Assembly: GCA_910575565.1 (NCBI GenBank)
Contig: CAJTFL010000001.1
Coordinates: 248,001 to 312,000, forward strand
Direction: 5' to 3'
Length of the DNA: 64,000 bases
Source of the DNA: Lachnospiraceae bacterium
Lineage (GTDB): Bacteria > Bacillota > Clostridia > Lachnospirales > Lachnospiraceae
Below the pieces are notes generated by a model. The model searched no databases and was not told the origin of the DNA. It saw only the letters and a program-made list of their open reading frames with translations. Below, in pieces: positions 8,853 through 17,497 of this stretch. Positions within the stretch are counted from its first letter, which is position 1, and the number at the start of each line of letters is the position of its first letter. Both the position numbers and the translations under genes were made by a program.

Positions 8853-8901
8853 TAAACATTTTTGGTTTGCATTACCGATTTCCTTTTTTGTTGGATTTCA
8901 C

Positions 8902-8907
8902 TATAAT
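8902..8907 (+). promoter_or_regulatory. Probable -10 box for the GH42 operon
   Basis: TATAAT at 8902-8907 lies about 24 bp before the GH42 start, downstream of a terminator. A good -35 hexamer at the usual spacing is not visible, which fits a promoter needing an activator such as one of the flanking AraC-type response regulators. Confidence 0.5.
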
Positions 8908-8930
8908 AAGGGAAGAAGGGAGGGATTTCA

Positions 8931-10970
8931 TTGGCATATTTTAACACGCTTGCCCTTGGGGTATGCTACTATCCAGAGCATTGGGAGGAAGGCCTTTGGC
9001 GGGATGACTTAAGGCGGATGGAAGAAAATGGGATATCGGTTATCCGCATCGCGGAATTCGCCTGGAATAAGGTTGAGAATGAGGAAGGGAAGTTTGATTT
9101 TTCCTTTTTTGACCGTTTTTTGGATGTGGTGGAGACGACCGGCATCAAGGTGATTTTTTGTACGCCTACCGCCACTCCCCCGGCTTGGCTTACGCAAAAG
9201 TACCCGGAAGTACTGACGGTGGATTTGGACGGGAAGAAGCAGCATCACGGGGCCAGGAGGCATTATAATTACAATTCGCCGGTTTACCGGGAAAAGACCA
9301 GGATTATTGTGGAGCAGCTGGCAAAGCATTATGGGGGCAGGAAATGCATTATCGGGTGGCAGATTGACAATGAGCTAAACTGCGTAAACAGCGAGTTTTA
9401 CGCAGATGCGGATCACAAAGCCTTCCGGGTGTTTTTAAAGGAGAAATATAAGAGCCTGGAGGCCTTGAACGAGGCGTGGGGGACGGTATTCTGGAACCAG
9501 ACTTATACGGCGTGGGAACAGGTTTGCCTTCCCCGCCATACCATGCGGGATACCAGCAATCCCCATTTAAGGCTGGATTCCATCCGGTTCTTTTCGGAGA
9601 GCTGCATCGGCTACTGCAGGCTTCAGTATGATCTGTTGAAAGAATATCTGCCGGAAGGGGTGTTTGTCACCACTAATGGCTTATTCCCCCATGTGAATTA
9701 CCGGAGGATGGTGGAGGAAGCCCTGGATTTTATTACGTATGACAGCTACCCGGAATTTGGCCTGATGGAAGGGGCAGATCACTTAAAAGACCGGAAGTGG
9801 AGCATGAACTTAGCCCGGGCCAGGGGATGCGGGGAAAGCTTTGGGATTATGGAGCAGCAGTCAGGCCCCGGCGGCTGGTATAATTTCCGGGTAGCTCCCA
9901 CGGCAAAGCCGGGGCAAATCCGCCTTTGGACGTACCAGTCTATCGCCAACGGCGCAGATTTCGTCAGCTATTTCCGGTGGCGCACCTGTCTGTTCGGGAC
10001 GGAGATTTACTGGCATGGGATTTTAAATTACGACAATCTGGATAACCGCAGGCTTAAGGAGATCCGGGGGATCGGAGAGGAGTTAAAGAGGCTTAAAGGC
10101 ATGGCAGGCAGCGCTTACCGGGCGAAGGTGGCGATCCTTTACGATTACGACAATGAATGGGACGGGGAGACAGACGTATGGCATGGGCCGCTGCGCCGGC
10201 ATTCCCACCTTGGGCTGTTTGAGGCTTTGCAGAAAGAGCATATTCCCTTTGACTATGTGACGGTCGGGCCGGATATGGACAAGGAGTCCTTAAGCCGGTA
10301 TGAGGCGGTGTTTGCTCCTCATATGACTATCGTAGATCCTTTGGCAGTGCAGGCCATTTCGGAGTATGTGGCAGGGGGCGGAAAATTTATCGCCGGGGCC
10401 AGGAGCGGCTATAAGGATTTAAATGGAAAATGCCCTATGGCCGTAATGCCCGTGGGGATGGATCAGCTGTTTGGGATCCAGATTTTGGATTTTACCGCCG
10501 TGATGAAGGATGCCCCAAAGGTCTGTGGGGTGATGGACGGGGAGCGGCTTGAGATGCCCTTGTTCCATGACATATTAACGCCAGTGTCGGACAGCTGCCA
10601 GGTAATGGCGGTTTACGATTCCGACTATTATGAAGGGGAGGCGGCAGTAACCAGAAACCGGTTTGGCCAGGGGGAAGCCTGGTATTTCGGGGCGGCCTTT
10701 AGCTGCGAGACGGCAAAGAAGCTGTTAAAGGCCATGGGGATTCGCAAGGAGGCGGAAAAATGGACAGACGTTCCCTCCTGCTGCGAGATCGCCTTGCGGG
10801 ACGGAAAGGAAAAGTCCTGGCTGTTTGTGCTGAATTATGAAAACCGGGAAGTGGAAATCCAGGTGAAAAAGCCCCTTAAGGATGAGCTGTCGGGGAAAGA
10901 ATACTTTGGAAAGTGTAAGCTCATGCCTTACGGGGTGCTGGTGTTTGCGTTAAAGGAAGTGGAAAATTAG
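8931..10970 (+). CDS. Beta-galactosidase, glycoside hydrolase family 42
   Basis: The 679-residue protein starts from TTG with a strong GGGAGGG site upstream. Its start (LGVCYYPEHW) and its TATPPAWLTQKYPE segment are characteristic of GH42. The acid/base Glu148 sits in WQIDNELN, and the nucleophile is probably Glu308 in GIMEQQSGPGGW. The C-terminal part looks like the trimerisation and beta domains of the family. GH42 enzymes cleave terminal beta-galactosides, and some cleave alpha-L-arabinopyranosides. No signal peptide is seen, so it probably acts in the cytosol on material imported by the adjacent transporter genes, with which it forms an operon. Confidence 0.93.
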   Translation: MAYFNTLALGVCYYPEHWEEGLWRDDLRRMEENGISVIRIAEFAWNKVENEEGKFDFSFFDRFLDVVETTGIKVIFCTPTATPPAWLTQKYPEVLTVDLDGKKQHHGARRHYNYNSPVYREKTRIIVEQLAKHYGGRKCIIGWQIDNELNCVNSEFYADADHKAFRVFLKEKYKSLEALNEAWGTVFWNQTYTAWEQVCLPRHTMRDTSNPHLRLDSIRFFSESCIGYCRLQYDLLKEYLPEGVFVTTNGLFPHVNYRRMVEEALDFITYDSYPEFGLMEGADHLKDRKWSMNLARARGCGESFGIMEQQSGPGGWYNFRVAPTAKPGQIRLWTYQSIANGADFVSYFRWRTCLFGTEIYWHGILNYDNLDNRRLKEIRGIGEELKRLKGMAGSAYRAKVAILYDYDNEWDGETDVWHGPLRRHSHLGLFEALQKEHIPFDYVTVGPDMDKESLSRYEAVFAPHMTIVDPLAVQAISEYVAGGGKFIAGARSGYKDLNGKCPMAVMPVGMDQLFGIQILDFTAVMKDAPKVCGVMDGERLEMPLFHDILTPVSDSCQVMAVYDSDYYEGEAAVTRNRFGQGEAWYFGAAFSCETAKKLLKAMGIRKEAEKWTDVPSCCEIALRDGKEKSWLFVLNYENREVEIQVKKPLKDELSGKEYFGKCKLMPYGVLVFALKEVEN

Positions 10971-10993
10971 TGAAGAGAGGAAGGTTAAACGAG

Positions 10994-12358
10994 ATGAAAA
11001 AACAGATGAGCTTAGGGATATGTGCGTTATTGGCGGTTAGTATGCTGGCAGGCTGCGGCTCCAGCGGAAGCGGGGGAAGCGGCGCAGGCCAAAACAGCGG
11101 CGGGAATGGGGGAACAGCCCAAAGCAGCGGGGCAGGAGGCGAAGAAAAAAGCCAGGGCGAGAAAACAGTGATGACCATGACTACCTTAAACGGCGGGACG
11201 AATGACGTGTTTGCCGAGGGCATCCAGAAGGAAGTGGATAAATTTAATGCGGACAATGAATTTAACGTGGAAATCAAGCTGGAGTGCTATTCCAATGATA
11301 ATTACAAGACGAAGCTTACCACGCTGATGGCCTCCAATGCCCAGCCGGATATTTTCTATACCTGGGAAGCCGGGTTCTTAAAGCCCTTTGTGGAAGGGGG
11401 GAAGGTCTATCCGGTGGGGGACATTTTTAACAGCGATACGGAATGGTCAGGCGCTTATCCGGACAAGAGCGTATTCGGACCGTTAACCTTTGACGAGAAA
11501 ATCTGGGCAGTTCCCAGCGTGCGGCAGATCGTGGTGGTTGCCTATAATGACAAGCTTTTCCGGGATGCAGGCGTAACCGCCCCTACTACCTACCAGGAAT
11601 TTTTGTCCGTCTGCGAGGGGCTTAAGAATGCGGGGATCCAGCCCTTCATCCTCCCCTGCGGGGAAGCCTGGTACGCCGGGCAGCTTTTACAGCAGCTTTG
11701 CAACGGGGTAGGCGGGAAGGAATTTTACGAGTATACTGTCAGCGATAAAGTGGAGTGGAACGATCCCCGTTTCGTGGAAGCCGGGACAATGCTAAAGGAA
11801 CTGGGCGATAAGGGATATTTTGCAGACGGATATCTGGGAATGTCCCCCAGTGAAGGCTTCGAGCAGTTTAACAACGGCGGTGGCGCCATGCTGATGTGCA
11901 TCACCTCCGGCGTAAATAAGATGGATTTTGCGGAAAATGAATTCTACGAGGATATTAAGTTCTTCCTGCTTCCTTCGGATAACCCGGAGAACAACGGGGT
12001 GAATGTAGGCTCCATCGGGCAGACGTATGCCATCAGCAGCCAGGCAAAGAATCCGGAGGCCGCCGCTGCCTTTTTAAAGCAGCTTTCCATGGGGGATTAC
12101 CAGCAGATATTGACGGATAACGCCCAGGTTTCCATTACCAACACGGAAGTCAGCCTGGACAACCTTAGTGAAATGACCATCCGCTCCCGGGAATCCTTTG
12201 ACCAGATGACCCTTTATACCCCATGGCTTGACCGGATTTACGGCGCAGGGGAAGGCATGGAGTTTAACAATGCGGCAGTGGCGATCTTAGGAGGGACGGA
12301 TCCGAAAGAAGCCATGGATAATCTGCAGCAATTCGCCATTGATAATGCAAGCCATTGA
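10994..12358 (+). CDS. Sugar ABC transporter substrate-binding lipoprotein
   Basis: The 454-residue protein begins with a type II signal peptide ending in a lipobox (LAGC, Cys about residue 20), then a Gly/Ser-rich linker of roughly 40 residues. The mature part has family 1 binding-protein features, including NAQPDIFYTWEAG and an FNNGGGAMLM segment. ATG 10994 is preferred over the in-frame GTG at 10970 because the lipoprotein signal begins there and GAGGAAGG lies upstream. It follows GH42 closely and precedes two permease genes, so it is the capture subunit of the second transporter in the locus. Confidence 0.93.
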   Translation: MKKQMSLGICALLAVSMLAGCGSSGSGGSGAGQNSGGNGGTAQSSGAGGEEKSQGEKTVMTMTTLNGGTNDVFAEGIQKEVDKFNADNEFNVEIKLECYSNDNYKTKLTTLMASNAQPDIFYTWEAGFLKPFVEGGKVYPVGDIFNSDTEWSGAYPDKSVFGPLTFDEKIWAVPSVRQIVVVAYNDKLFRDAGVTAPTTYQEFLSVCEGLKNAGIQPFILPCGEAWYAGQLLQQLCNGVGGKEFYEYTVSDKVEWNDPRFVEAGTMLKELGDKGYFADGYLGMSPSEGFEQFNNGGGAMLMCITSGVNKMDFAENEFYEDIKFFLLPSDNPENNGVNVGSIGQTYAISSQAKNPEAAAAFLKQLSMGDYQQILTDNAQVSITNTEVSLDNLSEMTIRSRESFDQMTLYTPWLDRIYGAGEGMEFNNAAVAILGGTDPKEAMDNLQQFAIDNASH

Positions 12359-12360
12359 AA

Positions 12361-12460
12361 AAGGGCGTTGCTGCGGCAGGCCGCTTTAAAAATAACGCCG
12401 ATCCGTCGCAGAGGATAAACGGGCTGCCGGGCTAACGCCCATTAGTGCGGCAGCTTCTTT
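12361..12460 (+). other. Hairpin-rich intercistronic region after the second binding-protein gene
   Basis: GGCGTT near 12364 can pair with AACGCC near 12393, and GGGCG-rich and CTGCCG-rich segments offer further pairing up to about 12455. No T-run follows, so read-through to the permeases is expected. As in the first transporter operon, the hairpin may raise binding-protein expression over the permeases. Confidence 0.4.
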
Positions 12461-12531
12461 AGGTGAAGCGGTTTGGCGATGGATATTTAAGGTTTATGGG
12501 AAACATTCATAAGATGGTTAGGAGGCTGCCG

Positions 12532-13413
12532 ATGAATAAGGTTTTGCGCGACAAAAAAACGATTGCAATATTTATCCTGCCGGGATTTTTCCTTTACGCG
12601 GTATTTGTGTTAATCCCGATTATTTACAATGTTTACTTAAGTATGCTGCAGACGGATCTGATGGGGAAAAAGAATTTTATCCTGTTCCGCAATTATACGA
12701 ACCTGCTGAACGATAAGATTTTTCTAAAGGCATTGAAAAATAATGCAATGCTGGTTCTTGGCTCCCTGGCGGCCCATCTCCCCCTGGCGCTGCTGTTTGG
12801 GACGTTTATCTTTAATAAAATCCGGGGCAGCCGGTTTTACCAGTCCGTATTTTTCCTTCCCTCCGTTATCTGCGGGGCAGGGGTAGGGCTTTTGTTTAAC
12901 ATGATTTACAATTCGGAATTCGGCCTGGTCAATACTTTTTTGGATTTAATCCGCCTTAGCGGGTTAAAGCACGCCTGGCTCAGCGAAGAGAAAACAGTTA
13001 TGATGGCGCTGGTTGTGGTGGTAATGTGGAAATACGTAGGCTATCACATGGTTATCCAGCTGGCGGCCATGAAATCCATCCCCTACAGCCTTTACGAGGC
13101 GGCCAGGATTGACGGAGCCACAAGCTGGCAGCAGTTTGCAAAGATTACGTACCCCTTGATTAAGCACGTGATCAAAATTGACGTGGTATTAATTATTACC
13201 GGCTCCCTAAAGTACTTTGATTTGGTGTGGACCATGACCAAGGGCGGCCCTAACCATGCCAGCGAGGTAATGGCTACGTATATGTATTACCAGGGCTTCC
13301 GCACCTTGAAATTCGGCTACGCCAGCGCCATCGGCTTGGTGCTTTTGGTGCTTTGTATGCTGGTTATCTGGGGGGTGAACCTTGTATTTAGGACGGAGCC
13401 GGTCGAATACTGA
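12532..13413 (+). CDS. Sugar ABC transporter permease, MalF type (second system)
   Basis: The start is set at ATG 12532, which has a TAGGAGG site 6 bases upstream; a GTG at 12463 and an ATG at 12496 are also in frame but poorly supported. The 293-residue product has six hydrophobic segments and a typical EAA loop (LYEAARIDGATSWQQF followed by TYPLIK). It works with the next gene as the membrane channel for the upstream lipoprotein. Confidence 0.92.
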   Translation: MNKVLRDKKTIAIFILPGFFLYAVFVLIPIIYNVYLSMLQTDLMGKKNFILFRNYTNLLNDKIFLKALKNNAMLVLGSLAAHLPLALLFGTFIFNKIRGSRFYQSVFFLPSVICGAGVGLLFNMIYNSEFGLVNTFLDLIRLSGLKHAWLSEEKTVMMALVVVVMWKYVGYHMVIQLAAMKSIPYSLYEAARIDGATSWQQFAKITYPLIKHVIKIDVVLIITGSLKYFDLVWTMTKGGPNHASEVMATYMYYQGFRTLKFGYASAIGLVLLVLCMLVIWGVNLVFRTEPVEY

Positions 13414-13449
13414 CAAGGAGGATTTCAAATACTGATAGGAGGATTTTAG
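13406..13449 (+). repeat. Tandem duplication of a stop codon plus ribosome-binding-site module
   Basis: AATACTGA followed by AGGAGGATTT occurs twice in 44 bp (13406-13427 and 13428-13449). The first copy holds the real TGA stop of the upstream permease. The second directly precedes ATG 13450. The result is two strong AGGAGG sites in series ahead of one gene. Confidence 0.85.
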
Positions 13450-14274
13450 ATGAAGAAAAGAGTGTTTCACGGATTGGCATTTATCCTGATGGCCGTCTTT
13501 GCGGTCTGCTGCCTTTATCCTATTTTCTGGCTGATCCTGAATTCCTTTAAGACGAATAAGGAGCTTTATTATAATACCTGGGGTCTGCCGGAAACGTTGA
13601 ATTTAGAAAATTATTCCAGGGCAATTTCTAAAGGAAATATCGGAAGCAGTTACGTAAGCTCCATTGTGATCACGGCAGCCTCCGTATTCCTGACGGTATT
13701 TTTCGGGGCCATGGTTTCCTACGGGCTTACCAGGCTTCGGTTTAAAGGCTCCGGCACGGTGAAAGGGCTGTTTTCCATGGGCATGAGCATCCCGGCTTAC
13801 GCGGTAATCATCCCTATGTTTGCCATGTTTAACCAGATGAAGCTTTTGGACTCCTTCGGCTCGGTGATTATCGCCCATGTGGTATTTGCCTTTCCCATGA
13901 CCATCTACATCCTGACTGGCTTTTTTTCTACCATTCCCACGGAGCTGGAGGAAGCGTTTATCGTGGACGGCTGTACAATTTTAAAGGGATATTATAAAAT
14001 TATATTGCCGATAGCAAAGCCATCCCTGGCCACGGTTTCCGTGATTAACTTTATTACGGTGTGGAATGACCTGCTGTTCCCCCAGATTTTTTTAACGTCC
14101 ATGGATAAAATGCCCCTTCCGGTGATCCTGACCCAGTTTGCGGATTTGGATTCCGTGGATTATTCGGGGATGCTGGCGGCGGTGGTGATGACGGTGATCC
14201 CTACGATTGGCGTATATATTTTCCTTCATGATAAGATTATCGAGGGGATGACGGCAGGTGCGGTGAAAGGATAG
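13450..14274 (+). CDS. Sugar ABC transporter permease, MalG type (second system)
   Basis: This 274-residue membrane protein has an N-terminal anchor (residues 8-28), further hydrophobic segments and an EAA-type loop (ELEEAFIVDGCTILKGYYKI followed by LPIAKPS). Its ribosome binding site is duplicated upstream. It completes the second CUT1 transporter. The gene ends 12 bp before a response regulator gene, so transporter and regulator are probably co-transcribed. Confidence 0.92.
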   Translation: MKKRVFHGLAFILMAVFAVCCLYPIFWLILNSFKTNKELYYNTWGLPETLNLENYSRAISKGNIGSSYVSSIVITAASVFLTVFFGAMVSYGLTRLRFKGSGTVKGLFSMGMSIPAYAVIIPMFAMFNQMKLLDSFGSVIIAHVVFAFPMTIYILTGFFSTIPTELEEAFIVDGCTILKGYYKIILPIAKPSLATVSVINFITVWNDLLFPQIFLTSMDKMPLPVILTQFADLDSVDYSGMLAAVVMTVIPTIGVYIFLHDKIIEGMTAGAVKG

Positions 14275-14286
14275 TGGAAGAGAAGG

Positions 14287-15087
14287 ATGGAGCCATATAA
14301 GCTGTTGATAGCGGATGACGAGCCCCATATCCGGTCGGGCTTAACTGCCCTGGATTGGGAAAGCATCCATGTGGAAGTGTGCGGGACTGCCAGTAACGGC
14401 AAGGAAGCAATCGATATGGCTTCTTCGCTTTTGCCGGATCTAATCCTTACGGATATCCGGATGCCCATTGTAGACGGGCTGGATATGGCGGAGCAGATCC
14501 TTAAAGAGAACCAGAACTGCGCGATCTTGTTTTTAAGCGGGTATGAAGATTTTGAGTATGTGAAGCGGGCGCTGAAAATGGGAGCCTGTGATTATATCTT
14601 AAAGCCTGCCGTCCCGGAGGAGATCCTTAAAGGCTGCCGCGAGGCGTTAAAGCGGCTGAGGGATAAGCGGGAGCATAAGCAGATTTTTGATCAGCTCCGC
14701 TCCATGGTAGTGGGGACGGAAGAGGGAGGCTGGGAGCGGGAGGGCGTAAAAGAAGGGAAAATCAATACCAGGGAGATTGTCCTATACATTGAAAGCCATT
14801 ACCAGGAGGAATTGGCCTTAAATGATTTGGCAAAGGCGTATCATTTTAATCCGATCTACATTAACCGGATGCTGAAGCGGGATACGGGGAATACTTTTTT
14901 GGAAATCTTAAGCAATAAGCGGATGTCCGTAGCCGCCCGCCTTTTAGAGGATACGGAGCTGAAGGTAAACCAGGTCGCGGAGCGGGTGGGCATACCGGAT
15001 CAGCGGTATTTCAGCACCTTGTTTAAGAAATATTTCCAGTGCTCGCCCAGGGAGTACAGAAAGGCATGGAAACGGAAAGGGACGTAA
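14287..15087 (+). CDS. Response regulator, receiver plus AraC-type DNA-binding domain (YesN-like)
   Basis: The 266-residue protein has a receiver domain with DDE at residues 10-12, Asp56 in LTDIRMP and the conserved Lys in YILKPAVPEE. After a short linker comes a C-terminal AraC-type pair of helix-turn-helices (DLAKAYHFNPIYINRML and a YFSTLFKKYFQCSPREYRK end). It is about 95 residues shorter than the first regulator in the locus, the loss being in the linker. It is followed by its kinase and probably controls the transporter/GH42 operon in which it lies. Confidence 0.92.
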   Translation: MEPYKLLIADDEPHIRSGLTALDWESIHVEVCGTASNGKEAIDMASSLLPDLILTDIRMPIVDGLDMAEQILKENQNCAILFLSGYEDFEYVKRALKMGACDYILKPAVPEEILKGCREALKRLRDKREHKQIFDQLRSMVVGTEEGGWEREGVKEGKINTREIVLYIESHYQEELALNDLAKAYHFNPIYINRMLKRDTGNTFLEILSNKRMSVAARLLEDTELKVNQVAERVGIPDQRYFSTLFKKYFQCSPREYRKAWKRKGT

Positions 15088-15150
15088 CCGGTTAACGGGC
15101 AGGGAGCTTTCCGGCAGGGCGAGGGGACAAGCTTTCAGGGAGGATGAGCC

Positions 15151-16920
15151 ATGAAAAAAGACAGGCGCAGGCGGTTTATGTGGAAGATGAAATACAAATA
15201 CATTGCCGCCTTTATCGGGGTCAGCGTGTGCATTAGCTTCCTGTTAAGCGGCAGCTACTACTGGTATTTCAGCAGGCTGTTTGAAACCCAGACGAAAGAG
15301 TACGTATTAAATATGGCGGAACAGTCCCAAAACAGCTTGGAGCTGACTATGGGCAAGATCGACAGCGTGATCTTAAGCATCCAAAGCGAGGAGGCGGTAC
15401 AAAGTTTCCTTGCGCAGATTGACCGGGGAGCTTATTCGGAGTATGAGGAATATTTGGCCAGGGCGGACGTGAGGAAGGTGATTTATGCTGATATTATGTG
15501 GGAGGATTCCGTGATCAATGTGTACCTGGAATCGGACGGGGGATACTGGGAGGTGTGGGAGAAATCCGGCAGCCAGGTTCTTTGGGACACCCAGAAGAAG
15601 GAGCAGATTTACAACGGGGTTGGGCACACGGTCTGGCTTGGGGCGGATGAATCCGGGGAATATATGCAGGCGGGGGCGCAGATTAACAGCACCAGGGATA
15701 TGAAGCCTTTGGGGTTTGTGATTATCCAGGTTCCCATGAAGGACTTTGAGCAGCATATCGATCATTACTCTTTCGTCCGGAATGGGATTACGATCATCGC
15801 CGGGGATGACGGGGAGCTGATTGCAGGCTCGGGATATCCTGACGAGGGAGATTACTTGGAGGAGCTCAAGGGGCTTTTGGAGCCGGAATCCCTAAAGCGG
15901 CAGGTTCATTCCATCAAAGCAGGGGGAGAGCAGTACCTGGTGGTGATTTCCAGGCTGAATTATAATAATTGGCATTTGATTACCCTGATCCCTAAGATGA
16001 ACCATATGGAGGTGCTGTATGAGCTGCGCTATTATATCCTGGCCGTAGTGTTTGTGGTGCTGGCGGCAAGTTTCCTGGTGATCTTGATCCTGGCGGAGCG
16101 GTTTACGAAGAATATTAAGGCGCTCAGGTCTGCCATGGAGCAGTTTGGGGAAGGGGATTTTAACATTATCTGCCCGGTCAGCTCCAATGATGAGATCGGC
16201 CAGCTGTCCCAGCATTTTAACATGATGGTATACAATATCAATGATCTGATCGACAAGGTTTACAACGAAACCATGCTGCGCCAGGAAGCGGAATTAAAGT
16301 CCTTGCGGATGCAGATTAATCCCCATTTTCTCTATAATACGCTGGATATTATGAGCTGGATTTCCCGGAACAGGGGCGTGCCGGAGGTAGGGGACATCGC
16401 CGTTTCCCTAAGCAATATTTTCCGTTACACCATCCGCGGCTCTGCCTTTGCAAGGCTTAAGGATGAGCTTTGGCATATTAAAAACTATATGGTGATCCAG
16501 CATTACCGGTACGGGGATCGGATACGCTTTGAAATGCGGGTTCCTGATGAGGCCAACGATATTTTCGTGCTGAAGCTTTTGATCCAACCCTTGGTGGAAA
16601 ACGCAGTGATCCATGGGATAGAAAATATGGAGAATAATGGGGTGGTGGTTTTGGAGGCCGAAAGGCGGGGATCAAACCTGCATATTGCGGTTTATGATAA
16701 CGGGGTGGGGATGAGCCAGGAAAAAATCCGCCGGATATTAAAGGATGACGGCGGCCTTCCCCTGGAGGTTAAGGAATCTATTGGGCTAAAAAACGTGAAC
16801 CGCAGGCTGAAGCTGCGCTACGGGGAGAGCCACGGCCTTTCCATAGAAAGCGTCCTGGGAAAGGGGACAAGGATTAATATGGTGATCCCAATCGGCAGCG
16901 AGCCTGGAATGCAGGCGTAG
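15151..16920 (+). CDS. Sensor histidine kinase, YesM family (second pair)
   Basis: The 589-residue membrane kinase has a first membrane segment at about residues 13-36, an extracellular sensor of about 250 residues and a second membrane segment near 295-318. A HAMP region, the INPHFLYN phospho-acceptor motif (His392), an N box (QPLVENAVIHG) and a G box (YDNGVGMS) follow. A GGGAGGA site precedes the ATG. The stop codon falls inside an 18-bp tandem duplication. It pairs with the response regulator 63 bp upstream. Confidence 0.93.
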   Translation: MKKDRRRRFMWKMKYKYIAAFIGVSVCISFLLSGSYYWYFSRLFETQTKEYVLNMAEQSQNSLELTMGKIDSVILSIQSEEAVQSFLAQIDRGAYSEYEEYLARADVRKVIYADIMWEDSVINVYLESDGGYWEVWEKSGSQVLWDTQKKEQIYNGVGHTVWLGADESGEYMQAGAQINSTRDMKPLGFVIIQVPMKDFEQHIDHYSFVRNGITIIAGDDGELIAGSGYPDEGDYLEELKGLLEPESLKRQVHSIKAGGEQYLVVISRLNYNNWHLITLIPKMNHMEVLYELRYYILAVVFVVLAASFLVILILAERFTKNIKALRSAMEQFGEGDFNIICPVSSNDEIGQLSQHFNMMVYNINDLIDKVYNETMLRQEAELKSLRMQINPHFLYNTLDIMSWISRNRGVPEVGDIAVSLSNIFRYTIRGSAFARLKDELWHIKNYMVIQHYRYGDRIRFEMRVPDEANDIFVLKLLIQPLVENAVIHGIENMENNGVVVLEAERRGSNLHIAVYDNGVGMSQEKIRRILKDDGGLPLEVKESIGLKNVNRRLKLRYGESHGLSIESVLGKGTRINMVIPIGSEPGMQA

Positions 16921-16975
16921 CTAGGAATGCAGGCGCAGCTATGGATTTGAACATTGCGTATACGCGGTTAGTACG

Positions 16976-17016
16976 CTGGGGAAGCGGTGCTGCTTTTGGC
17001 AACGGCGCTTCCCCAG
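16976..17016. terminator. Hairpin between convergent genes
   Basis: CTGGGGAAGCG (16976-16986) pairs perfectly with CGCTTCCCCAG (17006-17016). It sits between the kinase gene and the convergent minus-strand gene at 17031, so it can serve as a bidirectional terminator. T-runs are weak on both sides. Confidence 0.6.
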
Positions 17017-17030
17017 CTGGTCTTTGGAGG

Positions 17031-17312
17031 TTAAGTTTGTTTTGTAAGCTTTCGGGAAAGCAGGCGCAGGGTGTCCAGCTTTTTCCGTTCTGCATCCGGC
17101 AGGCGTTCCGTTAAAATCTCCGCGATTACGGCGGTTTCCTCGTCGGTAAAGTGGAGGCCTTTTTTCTGCGCCTCAAGGTTTAAGCTTACGAATTCCCCAA
17201 GAAGCTGCCCCTTTGGCGTTTTGGCCAGCCTTTTGGAGAAGGCAATCAGCAGATCCAGCTTTTGGGGATCCATGGCGCTTAAGCGGGGATCATTTTTCCA
17301 TGATTGTTCCAT
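17031..17312 (-). CDS. Conserved-looking small hypothetical protein (93 aa)
   Basis: I do not recognise a characterised family. The 93-residue product is soluble, charged and predicted helical. It has an AAGGAAGAG site before its ATG. Two segments resemble each other: a DPQKLDLLIAFSKRL stretch near residues 15-29 and AERKKLDTLRLLSRKL near 74-89. The next gene upstream on this strand ends with a related motif. The pair may act together, but nothing shows in what process. Confidence 0.65.
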   Translation of the reverse strand: MEQSWKNDPRLSAMDPQKLDLLIAFSKRLAKTPKGQLLGEFVSLNLEAQKKGLHFTDEETAVIAEILTERLPDAERKKLDTLRLLSRKLTKQT

Positions 17313-17349
17313 AATTTTCTCTTCCTTTCTTGTCTATAGCATTTTTAGG

Positions 17350-17497
17350 CCTAGTACTGCGCTGGTCTTCGCTCCGCTTCGGTCCGTGCTAAACGTATGC
17401 CGCTGGCACACAGCGCGTCGTCAACGATGCCACCGCAGAGCCTGCCCCAGCGAAGCGAGGGCATCGCCTCCTTCCTCCGTCTTGCCAGCACACTAGG
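17350..17497. repeat. Structured intergenic element related to the large repeats
   Basis: The ends form a long imperfect stem: CCTAGT..GCTGG from 17350 pairs with CCAGC..ACTAGG ending at 17497. Inside is CGCTCCGCTTCGG..GTGCTAAACG, which resembles CGCTCCGCCTTC..GGACGCTAAAC in the two big elements at 42624 and 59746. The right end overlaps the stop codon of the minus-strand gene at 17493. I read it as a shorter relative of that repeat family. Confidence 0.5.
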
